Assembly (NCBI GenBank): GCA_019636735.1
Contig: JAHBWY010000002.1
Location: 310,001-374,000, forward strand
Length of the DNA: 64,000 bases
Source: Phycisphaeraceae bacterium
GTDB lineage: Bacteria; Planctomycetota; Phycisphaerae; Phycisphaerales; SM1A02
Direction of reading: 5' to 3'
Below, in pieces: positions 24,443-37,100 of the stretch. A program made the position numbers and the translations under genes. Numbering within the stretch: position 1 is the first letter of the stretch; each line of letters opens with the position of its first letter. A model generated the notes under the pieces. That model did no database searches, was not told the origin of the DNA, and worked only from the letters and a program-made list of their open reading frames with translations.

Positions 24443-26555
24443 CCGCGTCGAGGACCTGTTGCGTCGTGTACGCATCGCTGCGGAGGGTGAGCGCGCCGTC
24501 GGGTGCATACACAAGAAGCAGCGGAATCGTTGCGCTCTCCGCCTCGCGCAATCGCGCCTTCTGAATCGGGTCGCCATCGGTGATGTCAACCGTCAGAAGC
24601 TTCACATCGGGCCGGGAGAGGCGATCGACAATCCGCGGCGGCGAGAGCGCCACCTTCTCAAGCGCCTTGCAGGAGAGGCACCAGTGGGCGGTGAACTTGA
24701 TGACCACCACCTGGCCTTCATCCCGAGCCCGCGCTTCGGCCTCGGGCGAGAAGAGACTCCAGTTGAGCGGATCGACCTGACCCGCCATCGCATGCCCGAC
24801 GGCGCCGGAGATGGCGATGATCACCGCGCCAACGCCGCCGAACATCAGGCGGCGTGAGGGCGAGCGCGTGATCTGCATGGTTCGGATCATCAGCCAGAGC
24901 CCCGCGAATCCCGAGACCGCGGCCACCACCCACCAGTACTCATAGCCCCGGTGGCCGATCAATCCGACGACGCCTGATCCGATGAAGTAGAGCGCCGCCG
25001 CCAGCAGCAGGAGACCCATGATCTGCTTCACGAGTTCACTCGCCGGTCCCGCACGCGGCACCCGCTTCACCAATTCGGGGAATGCCGAGAGCACCAGGTA
25101 GGGCAGCGCCATGCCGATGCCGATCGCGATGAAGATGCCGAAGAGGAGCCACGGTGAGTTGATCTTCTGCGCGAACCCGATGCTCGCGCCCATGAACGGG
25201 CCGGTGCAGGGCGTGCTCAGAATTGCCGTCATGATGCCCACCATGAAGCTTCCCTTGAGCGAGTCATGCTTCGGCTCGAAGGCATAGACCCAGTTGGGGA
25301 GGCCCACCGTGAAGACACCGCTCATGGCGATGGCCATGACCGCGATGAAGAGTCCGATGCCAAGCGTCACCAGCGGGAACTGGAAGAGCGCGCTCACCGC
25401 ATCGACACCCCGAATCGACGCCATCAGGATGCCCAGCACGGCCCAGAACGCGATGATTCCGCCCGTCATGGCGAGCCCGAGCACGATCGCGCGCATGCGA
25501 TCGCCCGCCATCTGCGTGAGCCCCATGATCTTGAGCGGAATCACCGGCAGCACGCACGGCGTGAGGTTCAGCAGCATGCCGCCGACGAGCGCGATCAGGA
25601 TCAGCAGCAGCACTCCCGCACCGTCGGGGTCAACACTGAACTGGATGACAAAGAGATTGAAGTGAACGCGGCGATCGTCACCAGCTCCGGAGATGAGCGG
25701 CGCCTCATCACCCGCCTCGCCCGCCGCGATCCTTCCGAAAACTGAGGGATCGAAGGCCGCAAAGAGCGCCGTGTCGGTGGAGCCACCTTGAGAAGCACTG
25801 CTGCTGCCTCCGGGAGGCTGCGTCATGCCTGGTGCCTGCGCGGTGCCAGTTGACTGCTCCGCAGCAGCTTCACTCGGCGAAAGCACGGTCAGGGCGACTC
25901 GGACGGACACATCCTCGGGCATCGCACAACTGGAGTCGTCACACGCCTGGACGCTGACAAGCAGGGGGATTGTTCGTTCGCCCGGCACCGCGTCTGGCGC
26001 GACCATGATCGGCAGGTACGCGATCACGCGACCTTCGTAGAACGCGAAGGTCTGAGGCCCTTCGCCCAGTGAGACCGTCGAGGGCTTGTAGTCGGGCCAC
26101 TGGATGAACGAGGTGCCGACCACAAGCCCCTCGACACCAGCGCTGCTCGCCGCTGAATCAAGCGCGATCGTGGTGTAGGTCGCGCCATCGAATCGAGAGA
26201 ACTCCGCGGGGAGTCGGGCCGCCTGAACGGCCGAGGTCCAGATGTGCCAGCCCGGCTTGATGTCAAAGACGATGGCCACCGGCACCGGATCACCCGGAAT
26301 GACCCGCTCCCGCGCGGGAATGGCGCGAACTCGGACGATCGAATCGTCAACAGGGGCCTGCACACTGCCTATGCCCGGAATACCGAACCCGCCTCCGCCG
26401 CCCTGACCGCCGGGGCGACCCCCGGACGCCGGTGGTCCCTGGGCTGCGGCCTCGCCAGCCTCGACGCCCGCCAGAAGCAGGAGGCCCATTCCCAAGGCGA
26501 GCGTGGTGATGACCGCCCGGGGCAGTCGGAAGAGGAAGCTGGCCGAATCGAACAT
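24402..26555 (-). CDS. dsbD: Thiol:disulfide interchange protein DsbD
   Basis: A 717-residue three-part protein that moves electrons from cytoplasmic thioredoxin to the periplasm. The N-terminal part, after a signal segment and a Gly-rich spacer, is a DsbD alpha-like Ig domain with the cysteine pair in SVQACDDSSCAMPED. The central membrane domain has the cysteines of LTPCVLPVIPLK and LSTPCTGPFMG, as in CcdA/ScsB. The C-terminal thioredoxin domain has WCLSCKALE. The length is larger than E. coli DsbD because of the Gly/Ser/Gln-rich linker before the membrane domain. ATG at 26555 gives the expected signal peptide. It diverges from fliM across 87 bp. Confidence 0.93.
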   Translation of the reverse strand: MFDSASFLFRLPRAVITTLALGMGLLLLAGVEAGEAAAQGPPASGGRPGGQGGGGGFGIPGIGSVQAPVDDSIVRVRAIPARERVIPGDPVPVAIVFDIKPGWHIWTSAVQAARLPAEFSRFDGATYTTIALDSAASSAGVEGLVVGTSFIQWPDYKPSTVSLGEGPQTFAFYEGRVIAYLPIMVAPDAVPGERTIPLLVSVQACDDSSCAMPEDVSVRVALTVLSPSEAAAEQSTGTAQAPGMTQPPGGSSSASQGGSTDTALFAAFDPSVFGRIAAGEAGDEAPLISGAGDDRRVHFNLFVIQFSVDPDGAGVLLLILIALVGGMLLNLTPCVLPVIPLKIMGLTQMAGDRMRAIVLGLAMTGGIIAFWAVLGILMASIRGVDAVSALFQFPLVTLGIGLFIAVMAIAMSGVFTVGLPNWVYAFEPKHDSLKGSFMVGIMTAILSTPCTGPFMGASIGFAQKINSPWLLFGIFIAIGIGMALPYLVLSAFPELVKRVPRAGPASELVKQIMGLLLLAAALYFIGSGVVGLIGHRGYEYWWVVAAVSGFAGLWLMIRTMQITRSPSRRLMFGGVGAVIIAISGAVGHAMAGQVDPLNWSLFSPEAEARARDEGQVVVIKFTAHWCLSCKALEKVALSPPRIVDRLSRPDVKLLTVDITDGDPIQKARLREAESATIPLLLVYAPDGALTLRSDAYTTQQVLDAVNLAAKRGSMARR

Positions 26556-26642
26556 GATGCCAAGCGTACGGTCGACGGCCTGTTCGGGTGCAAGGGTGTA
26601 ATCGCTGGGACAAGGGCCCGCAGACGGCCGATATCGAATCGG

Positions 26643-27782
26643 ATGGATGACGCCACAGCTGCCAGCAGACCGTCGGCCGGAACGCCGACCGCACCACCTC
26701 TCGACGCCTCCGAGCGAGACGCACTGCGGGATGCCGTGACGAGCGGCGTGTTCGATGGTCGCTCCCCCGCGCAGATGTTCACGCGTCGCCGGCGCGGTCA
26801 GGAGACCGTCGAGATCAGACCCTACGACTTCAAGCGTCCGGAGCGCATCGGCAAGGAGCAAATGCGTGCGCTCAACACGCTGCACGAGACCTTCGCGCGA
26901 AGCTATGGCGCCGGGCTCTCGGGGTTGCTGCGCACCATCGTCGAGATCAGCGTGCAGAGCTGCGAACAGGTCAGCTACGCGGAGTTCATCTCGCGCCTGC
27001 CGAATCCCACGAGTCTGACCCTTCTGCACAGTGGCCGACTGGAGGGGCACTTCCTGCTCGATCTCAGTCCGACGGTGATCTATCCCGTCATCGATCGCCT
27101 GCTCGGCGGCAGCAATCGCGAGATCTTCGTGCCGCAGCGGCCCATGACGCCGATCGAGATGCGCCTGGTGAGGAACCTGCTTGATCGTGGCGTAAGTGCG
27201 CTTGCGGAAGCGTGGCAGGGCCTTGAGCGCATGGACTTCACGCTCGGTGAAACGGAGAGCAATCCACAGCTCGTGCAGGTGGTGCCGCCGAACGAAGTCG
27301 TCGTCGCCATCACCTTCGATGTGAAGCTCGGCACATGCAGCGGCCCGATGCGCCTCTGCCTGCCCTACAACGCGATCGAGCCGCTGATGGACCGCCTGAA
27401 CAGCCAGAGCTGGCTCGCGGCGGGCCGCTCGCGCCGCGCGCCCGATGCGCAGCAGCGCCTTTCGAAGTCGCTCTCTTCCGCAACGCTCACGATCGACGCG
27501 GTGCTCGCCGAGACGACCATGACGGTCTCCGAACTCCGCGCTCTGGAGCCCGGGGACATCATCGTGACCACACGAAAGGCCTCTGCTCCGGCCACCCTCA
27601 GAGTGGAGGGGCGGCCCAAGTTCCATGGGCGGCTCGGCCAGAGCCGGGGTCGCCGGGCGGTCGCAATCTCGGGGGCGTCGCAGGGCCACGGCGCGGTGGC
27701 GGATCGCGATTTCAGCGTAAGTCGTTCTGCGACATCGGATTCCGCACACCCCGGCGGGGCATCGGCGACTGCCGGATCTTGA
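26643..27782 (+). CDS. fliM: Flagellar motor switch protein FliM
   Basis: A 379-residue rotor protein that forms the cytoplasmic C-ring and switches motor direction on binding CheY-P. The middle domain begins IRPYDFKRPERIGKEQMRALNTLHETFAR, split over residues about 55-85, a classic FliM segment, and continues to the DFTLGETESNPQLVQVVPPNEVVV region. The C-terminal SpoA domain with LELKPGD-like SELRALEPGDII is present. The N-terminal CheY-binding motif is degenerate, as LDASERDAL in place of LSQDEIDALL. No other flagellar gene is nearby, so this is either a remnant of a dispersed set or a lone locus. The tail beyond residue 320 is variable. Confidence 0.88.
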   Translation: MDDATAASRPSAGTPTAPPLDASERDALRDAVTSGVFDGRSPAQMFTRRRRGQETVEIRPYDFKRPERIGKEQMRALNTLHETFARSYGAGLSGLLRTIVEISVQSCEQVSYAEFISRLPNPTSLTLLHSGRLEGHFLLDLSPTVIYPVIDRLLGGSNREIFVPQRPMTPIEMRLVRNLLDRGVSALAEAWQGLERMDFTLGETESNPQLVQVVPPNEVVVAITFDVKLGTCSGPMRLCLPYNAIEPLMDRLNSQSWLAAGRSRRAPDAQQRLSKSLSSATLTIDAVLAETTMTVSELRALEPGDIIVTTRKASAPATLRVEGRPKFHGRLGQSRGRRAVAISGASQGHGAVADRDFSVSRSATSDSAHPGGASATAGS

Positions 27783-27807
27783 GAATTTCGGGACGATGGC
27801 GTATTAT
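27779..27807 (+). promoter_or_regulatory. Strong sigma-70-like promoter for the nusA operon
   Basis: TTGAGA at 27779-27784, a 17-bp spacer, and TATTAT at 27802-27807 form a close match to consensus -35 and -10 boxes. The -35 box overlaps the fliM stop codon. The predicted start is near 27814, which leaves about 385 bases of leader before nusA. Confidence 0.7.
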
Positions 27808-28198
27808 TCGCGAGTCAGTCGGGCCGTCCCGGCTGGCTTGTCGTTCCGTCCCTGTCCTCAGCCCAGGAAGCCCGCATGATCGTGCTGGTTCCAACGCTCC
27901 TTGCCGACTCCCGATGACGCGCCACGCGTCCATCGTGAGCCGTCGAGCCGGTCTCGCACAGCGGGCCCGTGGGGCCTGTTGGCAGATCCCGGAGGCCGCC
28001 GTGCCGTAACGCCGGTTGCCAAATGGGACAGGGTGAGAGGTGTCGGCTCTGCCGGCAGCGTCTCGCCCAAGGGACGGGCCATGTTCGGTGCTGCGACCGA
28101 GCGTGGCCCGTGTTTCTTTTCGCAGCGACATCTCGTCGTCCGCCGGGGCGTCACAGGCAGACATCTCGACAACCAGGCATCCATCGCAGGACCGTCTC
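27808..28198 (+). other. Long untranslated leader of the nusA operon
   Basis: About 390 bases between the promoter and nusA contain no open frame with known similarity. rimP, which often precedes nusA, is absent, and no tRNA (such as metY) is found. A CGGG/CCCG hairpin occurs near the 5' end. The leader may be regulatory, since nusA operons in other bacteria are autoregulated, or it may hold an unrecognised RNA. Confidence 0.45.
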
Positions 28199-29509
28199 AT
28201 GAACTCGGAAACCCTCCGCATCCTCGACTCCATCGCGCGCGACCGCAACATCGACCGAGAGTTGCTCATCGGCGATCTCGAGCAGGCGCTCGTCAGTGCC
28301 GCGCGCAAGCACTTCAACTCGCTCGACACCGAGGAGTTCGGCTGCGAGATCGATCGTCTCTCAGGCAAGGTGCGCCTCTGGCGCAACAACGAGGGGACCA
28401 TCGAGGAGATTCCGCTTGAAGCGCTCGGTCGGATTCCGGCACAGACCGCGAAGCAGGTGATGATCCAGCGCTTCCGCGAGGATGAGCGCAACAGCCTGCT
28501 GGATGAATTCTCGAAGCGCCAGGGCGAGCTCGTCACCGGCACGGCGCAGCGCTACGACGGCAATGTGCTGATGGTCCAGATCGATCGGGCCGAGGGCTTC
28601 ATGCCCCGCTCCGAGCAGATTCCCGGCGAGCAGTTTCAGCCGGGTGACCGCGTCCGCTGCCTGATTCTCGATGTGCGCGACGGCGGCCATCAGGTCCGCA
28701 TCGTCCTTTCGCGGGCCCATCCGGACTTCATCCGGCGCCTCTTTGAGGCGGAAGTTCCCGAGGTCGCCGAGCGAGTCATTGAAATCAAGGCGATGGCGCG
28801 CGAGGCCGGCTTCCGCACCAAGCTCGCCGTCGCCTCGGTGGACAGCAAGGTCGACGCCGTCGGTGCGTGCGTCGGCGTGCGCGGCAGTCGCATCCGCAAC
28901 ATCGTGAACGAACTCGGCGGCGAGAAGATCGACATCGTGCGCTGGAACGACTCGAGCCAGGTGCTGCTTGCCAATGCGCTCAAGCCGGCCGAGGTCGAAG
29001 AGGTCAGCATCTGTCTCGAGTTGAGCCGCGCCACCATCGTGGTGCGCGAAGATCAGCTTTCGCTCGCCATCGGTCGACGAGGTCAGAATGTGCGACTGGC
29101 GGCGCGCATGACCGGGTGGGACATCGACATTCTCACGCCAGCGGAGTTTGACCGCGGCCTTGAGATTCTCGAAGAGACGGTTCGGCCCATCGAAGGTGTC
29201 ACGAGCGAGATCCTCGACAAGATGGGCGCGCTCGGTCTCATCAGCGTCTTCGATGTCGAGGAGGTCCGGTCGGACATCTTCACCGAGAAGCTCCGCCTCG
29301 AACCGGATCTGGTCGATCGGATTGTCGACGCGTGCAGCGCCAGGGCGCGCATCGTCGAGGAGGAGCAGGCTCGCGAGCAGGCCGAGGCGGAAGCTCGCAA
29401 GGCAGAGGAGCACGCGGCGGCCGATGCGCTGCTGGGCGGCGGAGTCCACGCCGAGGTGGACGCGCAGGCGGAGAGCGCCGCGGACGACATTCTCGGAGGC
29501 GGTCGCTGA
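28199..29509 (+). CDS. nusA: Transcription termination/antitermination factor NusA
   Basis: A 436-residue protein with the standard order: N-terminal RNA-polymerase-binding domain, an S1 domain (about residues 115-190, GELVTGTAQRYDGNVLMVQI), then two KH domains (GVRGSRIRNIVNELGGEKIDIV and LSLAIGRRGQNVRLAARM). The C-terminus beyond residue 380 is acidic and Ala-rich and ends DDILGGGR, without the Escherichia-type acidic repeats. NusA modulates pausing, termination and antitermination. The gene is followed 73 bases later by infB, a near-universal arrangement, although rimP is missing upstream. Confidence 0.97.
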   Translation: MNSETLRILDSIARDRNIDRELLIGDLEQALVSAARKHFNSLDTEEFGCEIDRLSGKVRLWRNNEGTIEEIPLEALGRIPAQTAKQVMIQRFREDERNSLLDEFSKRQGELVTGTAQRYDGNVLMVQIDRAEGFMPRSEQIPGEQFQPGDRVRCLILDVRDGGHQVRIVLSRAHPDFIRRLFEAEVPEVAERVIEIKAMAREAGFRTKLAVASVDSKVDAVGACVGVRGSRIRNIVNELGGEKIDIVRWNDSSQVLLANALKPAEVEEVSICLELSRATIVVREDQLSLAIGRRGQNVRLAARMTGWDIDILTPAEFDRGLEILEETVRPIEGVTSEILDKMGALGLISVFDVEEVRSDIFTEKLRLEPDLVDRIVDACSARARIVEEEQAREQAEAEARKAEEHAAADALLGGGVHAEVDAQAESAADDILGGGR

Positions 29510-29570
29510 CGGGGCGGAGAGAACCACGCGCGGCAGGGCGGTGCCGCAGGAACGATTGTCAAGGGACGGC

Positions 29571-29582
29571 AAGGAGCCACAT

Positions 29583-29585
<3 letters not shown>
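29571..29585 (+). promoter_or_regulatory. Shine-Dalgarno site and TTG start for infB
   Basis: AAGGAG, six bases, then TTG. This is the only start that matches the IF-2 N-terminus; no ATG or GTG is available near the homologous beginning. The rare TTG may lower initiation. Confidence 0.75.
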
Positions 29586-32612
<3,027 letters not shown>

Positions 32613-32618
32613 CTCGCC

Positions 32619-33023
32619 ATGGGAAGGTCGGACCCGCGCATGCAGCGAAGTGCACGGTCCGGCGATGGACCGCGATCGCCGCGCCAGGGCCATCTCGAAG
32701 CGCGCTTGCGACGCGCGCTCCAGACGATTCTGGCGCGAGGCCTGCACGACCCGCGCTTCCGCGGTCTCGTCAGCGTGACCGAGGTCGATCTCTCGCCCGA
32801 TCAGGCGCGCGCGTCGGTCGGCATCTCCGTTCTGCCCTCGGAACATGGTCCGCTGACCGTGGCGGCGCTTCGTCACGCGGCGCCGCACCTGGCGGCCGAA
32901 GTGGGCCAGATGGTGCGCTCGCGTCGCCTGCCTCAACTTGACTTTCAACTCGACGATCGCCTGAAGAAGCAGGCGGCGCTCGATGCCGCACTCAACTCCA
33001 CCAAGGGGGAGGATGCTTCGTGA
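32619..33023 (+). CDS. rbfA: Ribosome-binding factor A
   Basis: A 134-residue small protein that binds the 30S subunit and helps process 16S rRNA. The KH-like core is visible with LEARLRRALQTILARGLHDPRF and VTEVDLSPDQARASVGISV, and the family-typical C-terminal LPQLDFQLDDRLKKQAALDAAL. The N-terminal 25 residues are extra, basic and Ser-rich. It lies six bases after infB and overlaps the following gene by GTGA, so all are probably cotranscribed. Confidence 0.93.
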   Translation: MGRSDPRMQRSARSGDGPRSPRQGHLEARLRRALQTILARGLHDPRFRGLVSVTEVDLSPDQARASVGISVLPSEHGPLTVAALRHAAPHLAAEVGQMVRSRRLPQLDFQLDDRLKKQAALDAALNSTKGEDAS

Positions 33024-34129
33024 AGCATGATGGTTCAACGAGCAAGCTCAACGCGATCCTTCGATCGAACGCCGTCGCGGCGCCGCCACCGGCCTCGAAG
33101 GAGCGGCCTGATCCAGTCGAACTGCTGGTGCACTCCTTCATGGTCTGGGAGGCGACCACCGCGCAGGCCGATGCGGCCATGGCTCGAATCAAGACCGCGG
33201 TCGTCAGCTTCAATGACTTTCGAGTGTCGCTCGTCAAGGAAGTCGTTGAACTGATCGGTCCGCGGTACCCGCTGGTCCAGGAGCGGGCGATCCGCGTCAG
33301 GGCTGCACTCAATGATCTCTACCGTCGTGAGTACGCGGTGTCACTCGATCGAGTCTCGGGGCTGAGCAAGCGGGACGCCCGCGCCTATCTCGAGAGTCTC
33401 CAGGGCATGGTTCCGTTCGTGGCGGCCCGCGTCGCGCTGCTGGGGCTCGACGCGCACGCCGTACCCGTCGATGACCAGACGCTGATGATGCTGGTGCATC
33501 ATGGAGCGCTTCATCGCGAGACGACGGTGGTCGAAGCGACTGGGTGGCTTCAGAGGCACATTCCCGCCGATCGCGCCCTCGCTTCGCATCTCGCGCTTCA
33601 GCGGGCGGCCGAGACATTCGTTGCCAAGGTAACGCCGCGAGGCGTGGCGCGAATGATCGCGGAAGCGGAAGCCGCGCGCGTCGCCCGGATGCCGCGCGTT
33701 GTCGCCGAGCCCCCACCGACCGAAGCCGAGACCAGTGCCACGCAACCCTCGCGCGGTGGCGGGAGCGCAGCTCGCGCCTCCAAGTCGGCCGCCGGTCGCA
33801 AGGGAACCCCCGCGACAGGGGCGTCCAACGGCAAGCCCGCCCCGTCGCGAACCAAGGAGAAGGCAGCCAGGGGTGGGAAGACGCCCGCCGCCCCGCGACC
33901 GAAGCCGAAGAAGTCGTCAGCGGGATCCGCGGGACGAAGCAAGAGTGCGCGACCCAGCGGCGCGAAGACCTCGCGAGGCGCACGGCCTTCGTCGCGCGCA
34001 CCAGCCCGCGTCGCCAATGCGAAGCGAAGCTCGCGGCGCGCGAAGCCGGCCTCGCGCCCCGCCAAGGGTTCGACGCGCGCGTCCGGTCAGGCGTCTCGCC
34101 GGAAGGCTGGAAAGGCGGCTCGGAAGTGA
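33020..34129 (+). CDS. Divergent HhH-GPD/endonuclease III-like protein with a histone-H1-like tail
   Basis: A 369-residue protein in two parts. Residues about 30-205 resemble the endonuclease III fold: PVELLVHSFMVWEATTAQAD matches the PFELL helix; the hairpin and following helix read LQGMVPFVAARVALLG (residues 127-142); and Val150-Asp151 lies exactly where the catalytic VD(T/H) is found, with the same 23-residue spacing from the LPG-like start. The catalytic lysine position is Phe133, and no Fe-S cysteines exist, so a bifunctional lyase is unlikely. Residues about 230-369 are a Lys/Ala/Arg/Pro/Ser tail like histone H1. It starts at a GTG overlapping rbfA (GTGA) and overlaps the next gene (GTGA). 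A DNA- or RNA-binding role is inferred. Confidence 0.65.
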   Translation: MKHDGSTSKLNAILRSNAVAAPPPASKERPDPVELLVHSFMVWEATTAQADAAMARIKTAVVSFNDFRVSLVKEVVELIGPRYPLVQERAIRVRAALNDLYRREYAVSLDRVSGLSKRDARAYLESLQGMVPFVAARVALLGLDAHAVPVDDQTLMMLVHHGALHRETTVVEATGWLQRHIPADRALASHLALQRAAETFVAKVTPRGVARMIAEAEAARVARMPRVVAEPPPTEAETSATQPSRGGGSAARASKSAAGRKGTPATGASNGKPAPSRTKEKAARGGKTPAAPRPKPKKSSAGSAGRSKSARPSGAKTSRGARPSSRAPARVANAKRSSRRAKPASRPAKGSTRASGQASRRKAGKAARK

Positions 34130-37100
34130 GCCATCATTCGCGGTGTCGATGGCTTCGCGCAGTCGGATGTGTGGCGCTCACTTGGGCGACCATGGCCTTC
34201 GCGCGGGAAGCGTTCGCTGGACCTCCAGCGCCGCCGCCCGGTGTGCCCGAATCAGATGTTCGAGTGCATGCCGAGCCCGAACTCGCGGCGAGATCACTCG
34301 CTGAGGTGCTCGAGTTGCTCGGTCCGCTCGCGCCACCGCAGGGGCCCGGAGTGGCACCGCTCGACCCCGACGGTGTCGACGCCGCTGAGGTGCGCAGGCT
34401 TCTTGAGCGTGCTCGGGAGTCGCTCGGTGCGGGAAAGCTCCTGAAGGCGATCGTGGACCTCGAAGCGGCCACGGCTCGAGACCCCGGAGATCTTGAGGCG
34501 CTTCGCCTCCTGGCGCAAGCCTTCACGCAAGTCGGCAACGATGGGCGTGCGCTCAATGCCTATGAGCGAATCCTCATCATCAAGCCCGATGATCCGCAGG
34601 CCTTGATGGCGACGGGGACCGCGGCGGCGGCGCAGCGGCAGTACAAGGATGCGATCCGCCGAATCGCCGGTGCACTCCTTGCGGCTGAGCGGAATGGAAC
34701 TCCACTCACGAGCGCGTCCCGCGTCATCGGCGGTCGAGTGCTTGGGGGCGTCCTTCGTGAGATCGAGTTCGATGTGGCGGCCATCGAAGCGTGGCGAGAT
34801 GCGCTGGTCGCGCTCGATGAACTCGAGGCCGCGCGGCATCTCGACCCCAACGCCGCTGCACAGGACACGACTCGGCTCCGTGCAGAGCTCCTGCTGGCTC
34901 GCGCCGATGCGATGGCGCGTCTGAGTCGATGGGCCGATGCTCTCGAAGAGCTCGAAGTCATCAAGGAACTTCCCGGCGTTGATCACGATGTCGTCCTTCC
35001 GCGCGAGCTCTACCTTCTGGAAGCCGCAGGGCGACGCGAAGAGGCCGAGGCGCGCCTGGCCGAGACGCTGGCCCAGCTTCAGGAGCCATCGGCCCGAGAG
35101 GTCGATCTCGCCCGCTGGCTTGTTTCGATCGACGCGACGCGCCCCGCCCTCATCGAGCGAGCGCGCCTCATGGCGAGAGAGCGGCCGCAGTCGATTCTCG
35201 CGGTGCAGTTCCTGGGCGAGGTTGATCCGAAGCAGGCGCGCGAGGCATTCGAGCAATTGCTCGCCGCGTCACCGGGGGATGATGTCTCCCTGCGAGGCTG
35301 GTTCGATGCGGCGGGAGACAGCGATCCCGACGCGCGGGCGAAGGCGCTCGTCGAGCGCCTTGAAGCGACCCCCGAGTTCGGAATGGCCGCGACCATTGCG
35401 GCGCTCTCGGGGGCGGTTGATGAGCGCTCGCTTCGAACGGCGCTTCGAGCACTGCCCGATTCGCCGTCGCGCGCAGCGGCCGAAGTGCGCCTCGCGGCGC
35501 TGGGTCGCGACTTCGGAAGTGCTTGGACGACCGTGGTCGCGGCACGGGCCAAGGCGCCCGATGACCTCGGGCTCGCCATCGCCCAACTCGAGGTGGCTGG
35601 CGCCCTCGAAGAGGCGTCGTTGATCGCGAAGCTCGAATCAGGAGCGCCCGGCACGGCGGAAGGCCTGCCCCCCGGCGACGAGGTGGAGCGGGCGGCGGCG
35701 CTCGCCCTTCGAGCTGCGGGAGAACTGGACCTTGCGCTCGCCCGGCTCGAAGCGCTTGATGCGCGCGGCGTTCGAGGCGCGGCCTCAGCGCGGGCGAAGA
35801 TGCTCGCCGACCGCGTCGCGCTCCTTCGTGCCGATGATCCAACTCGTCAGGAACTCGCCCTGACGGCGCTCCGTCGGGCGACCGCCGCACTCGAACAGAA
35901 CCCCACCGATGACGAAGCCGCCGTGGTCATGCTTCGGCTGCTCGACCCGCGCCAGGGCGCGGCGGCCGATGCAGAGTCATGGACCTTGCTCCGGGCCAAG
36001 CTGCGTCGAGGTCCGATGGCGTGGCTCGATGAGCGCGTCTCGATTGAAGAGGACATTGCCCGAGGTCGCGCCGAGCAGGCCGTGGCGCGGCTTGAGGCGC
36101 TCGCGCAGGCGAGGCCGTTCGATGGAGAGATTGTGGGTCTTGCCGTCAACTTGATGGCGCGCTCGGGGCGCGGCGACGAGGCGATTGCGTGGCTTGAGCG
36201 AGAGCGCGAGGCGCGGCCCGGACTGGTCCCTCTTCGTGACGCGCTGCTTGCAGCGCGGGTGCAGGCGGGCCAGAGCGATGCGGTGCTCGAAGAGCTGCGC
36301 CGCGCGATGGTCGATGACCCCGATGATGCGCTTCTCACCTGGCACTTCGAGGCGGTGCTCCGGGCGCTTGGGCGCCGCGAGGAGGCGGCCACTCGAAGCC
36401 GCGAGCGCCTTCTCGCTCGACCACCGGGTGTGCGTCGCTCGCTCGAACTCGCCAACTTGGAGCAGCGTGCCGATCGCCCCGGCGAGGCTCTCGAAGCGCT
36501 CCGAAGCGTGCTCGAAGCACCCTCGATCGGCGCGGCGCAGCGATTGGCCGCGGTCGAGATCGCCTCGCGCCTGCCCAACAGCATTCCGGGTCGAAGCCGC
36601 GTGCTCATCGAACTCGCCGAGCCGGGACTGGCCGAGGGTGGTCCTGACGCGGTGCTCTATGCCGCGGCGGCCGCCGTCGGCACCATGGAGGATGCGCGTG
36701 GCGGCTCGCTCAACGAGCAGCGCGAGGCCGTCGAGCGCGTGGCGGAACTCGCGCGACGAGCAGCGGCGACGAGCGCGGGCGCGAGTGGCGATCTTGCGAT
36801 GGCCATGCGATGGCGCGACTCCGCACAGATGTTCATCGATACGGGGTTCCCGCAGGCGGCGGGTGTCTTTCTTCGAGCCCGTCTCGAGGACCCCTCCTCA
36901 CTGCCGCCGGTCGCGCTTCGAGCGCTTCAAGCGGCGGCGTTTGCCTCGGATGCCGAGACGCGCGATCAGGCGGAAGAGTCGATCGCCCTCTTCCGTGCCC
37001 TGCGCGGCAAGGGCATTCGTCCATTCGAGTGGGCGCGCGATGTCGGTGACGATGAGGCGAGCGCCCTCGTGCAACTGGCCACGCTCTACTCGATGGTCGG

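Noticed and set aside
27808-28198. tRNA, SRP RNA or similar in the nusA leader
   Set aside because: No cloverleaf, no T-loop and no conserved SRP core sequence was found.
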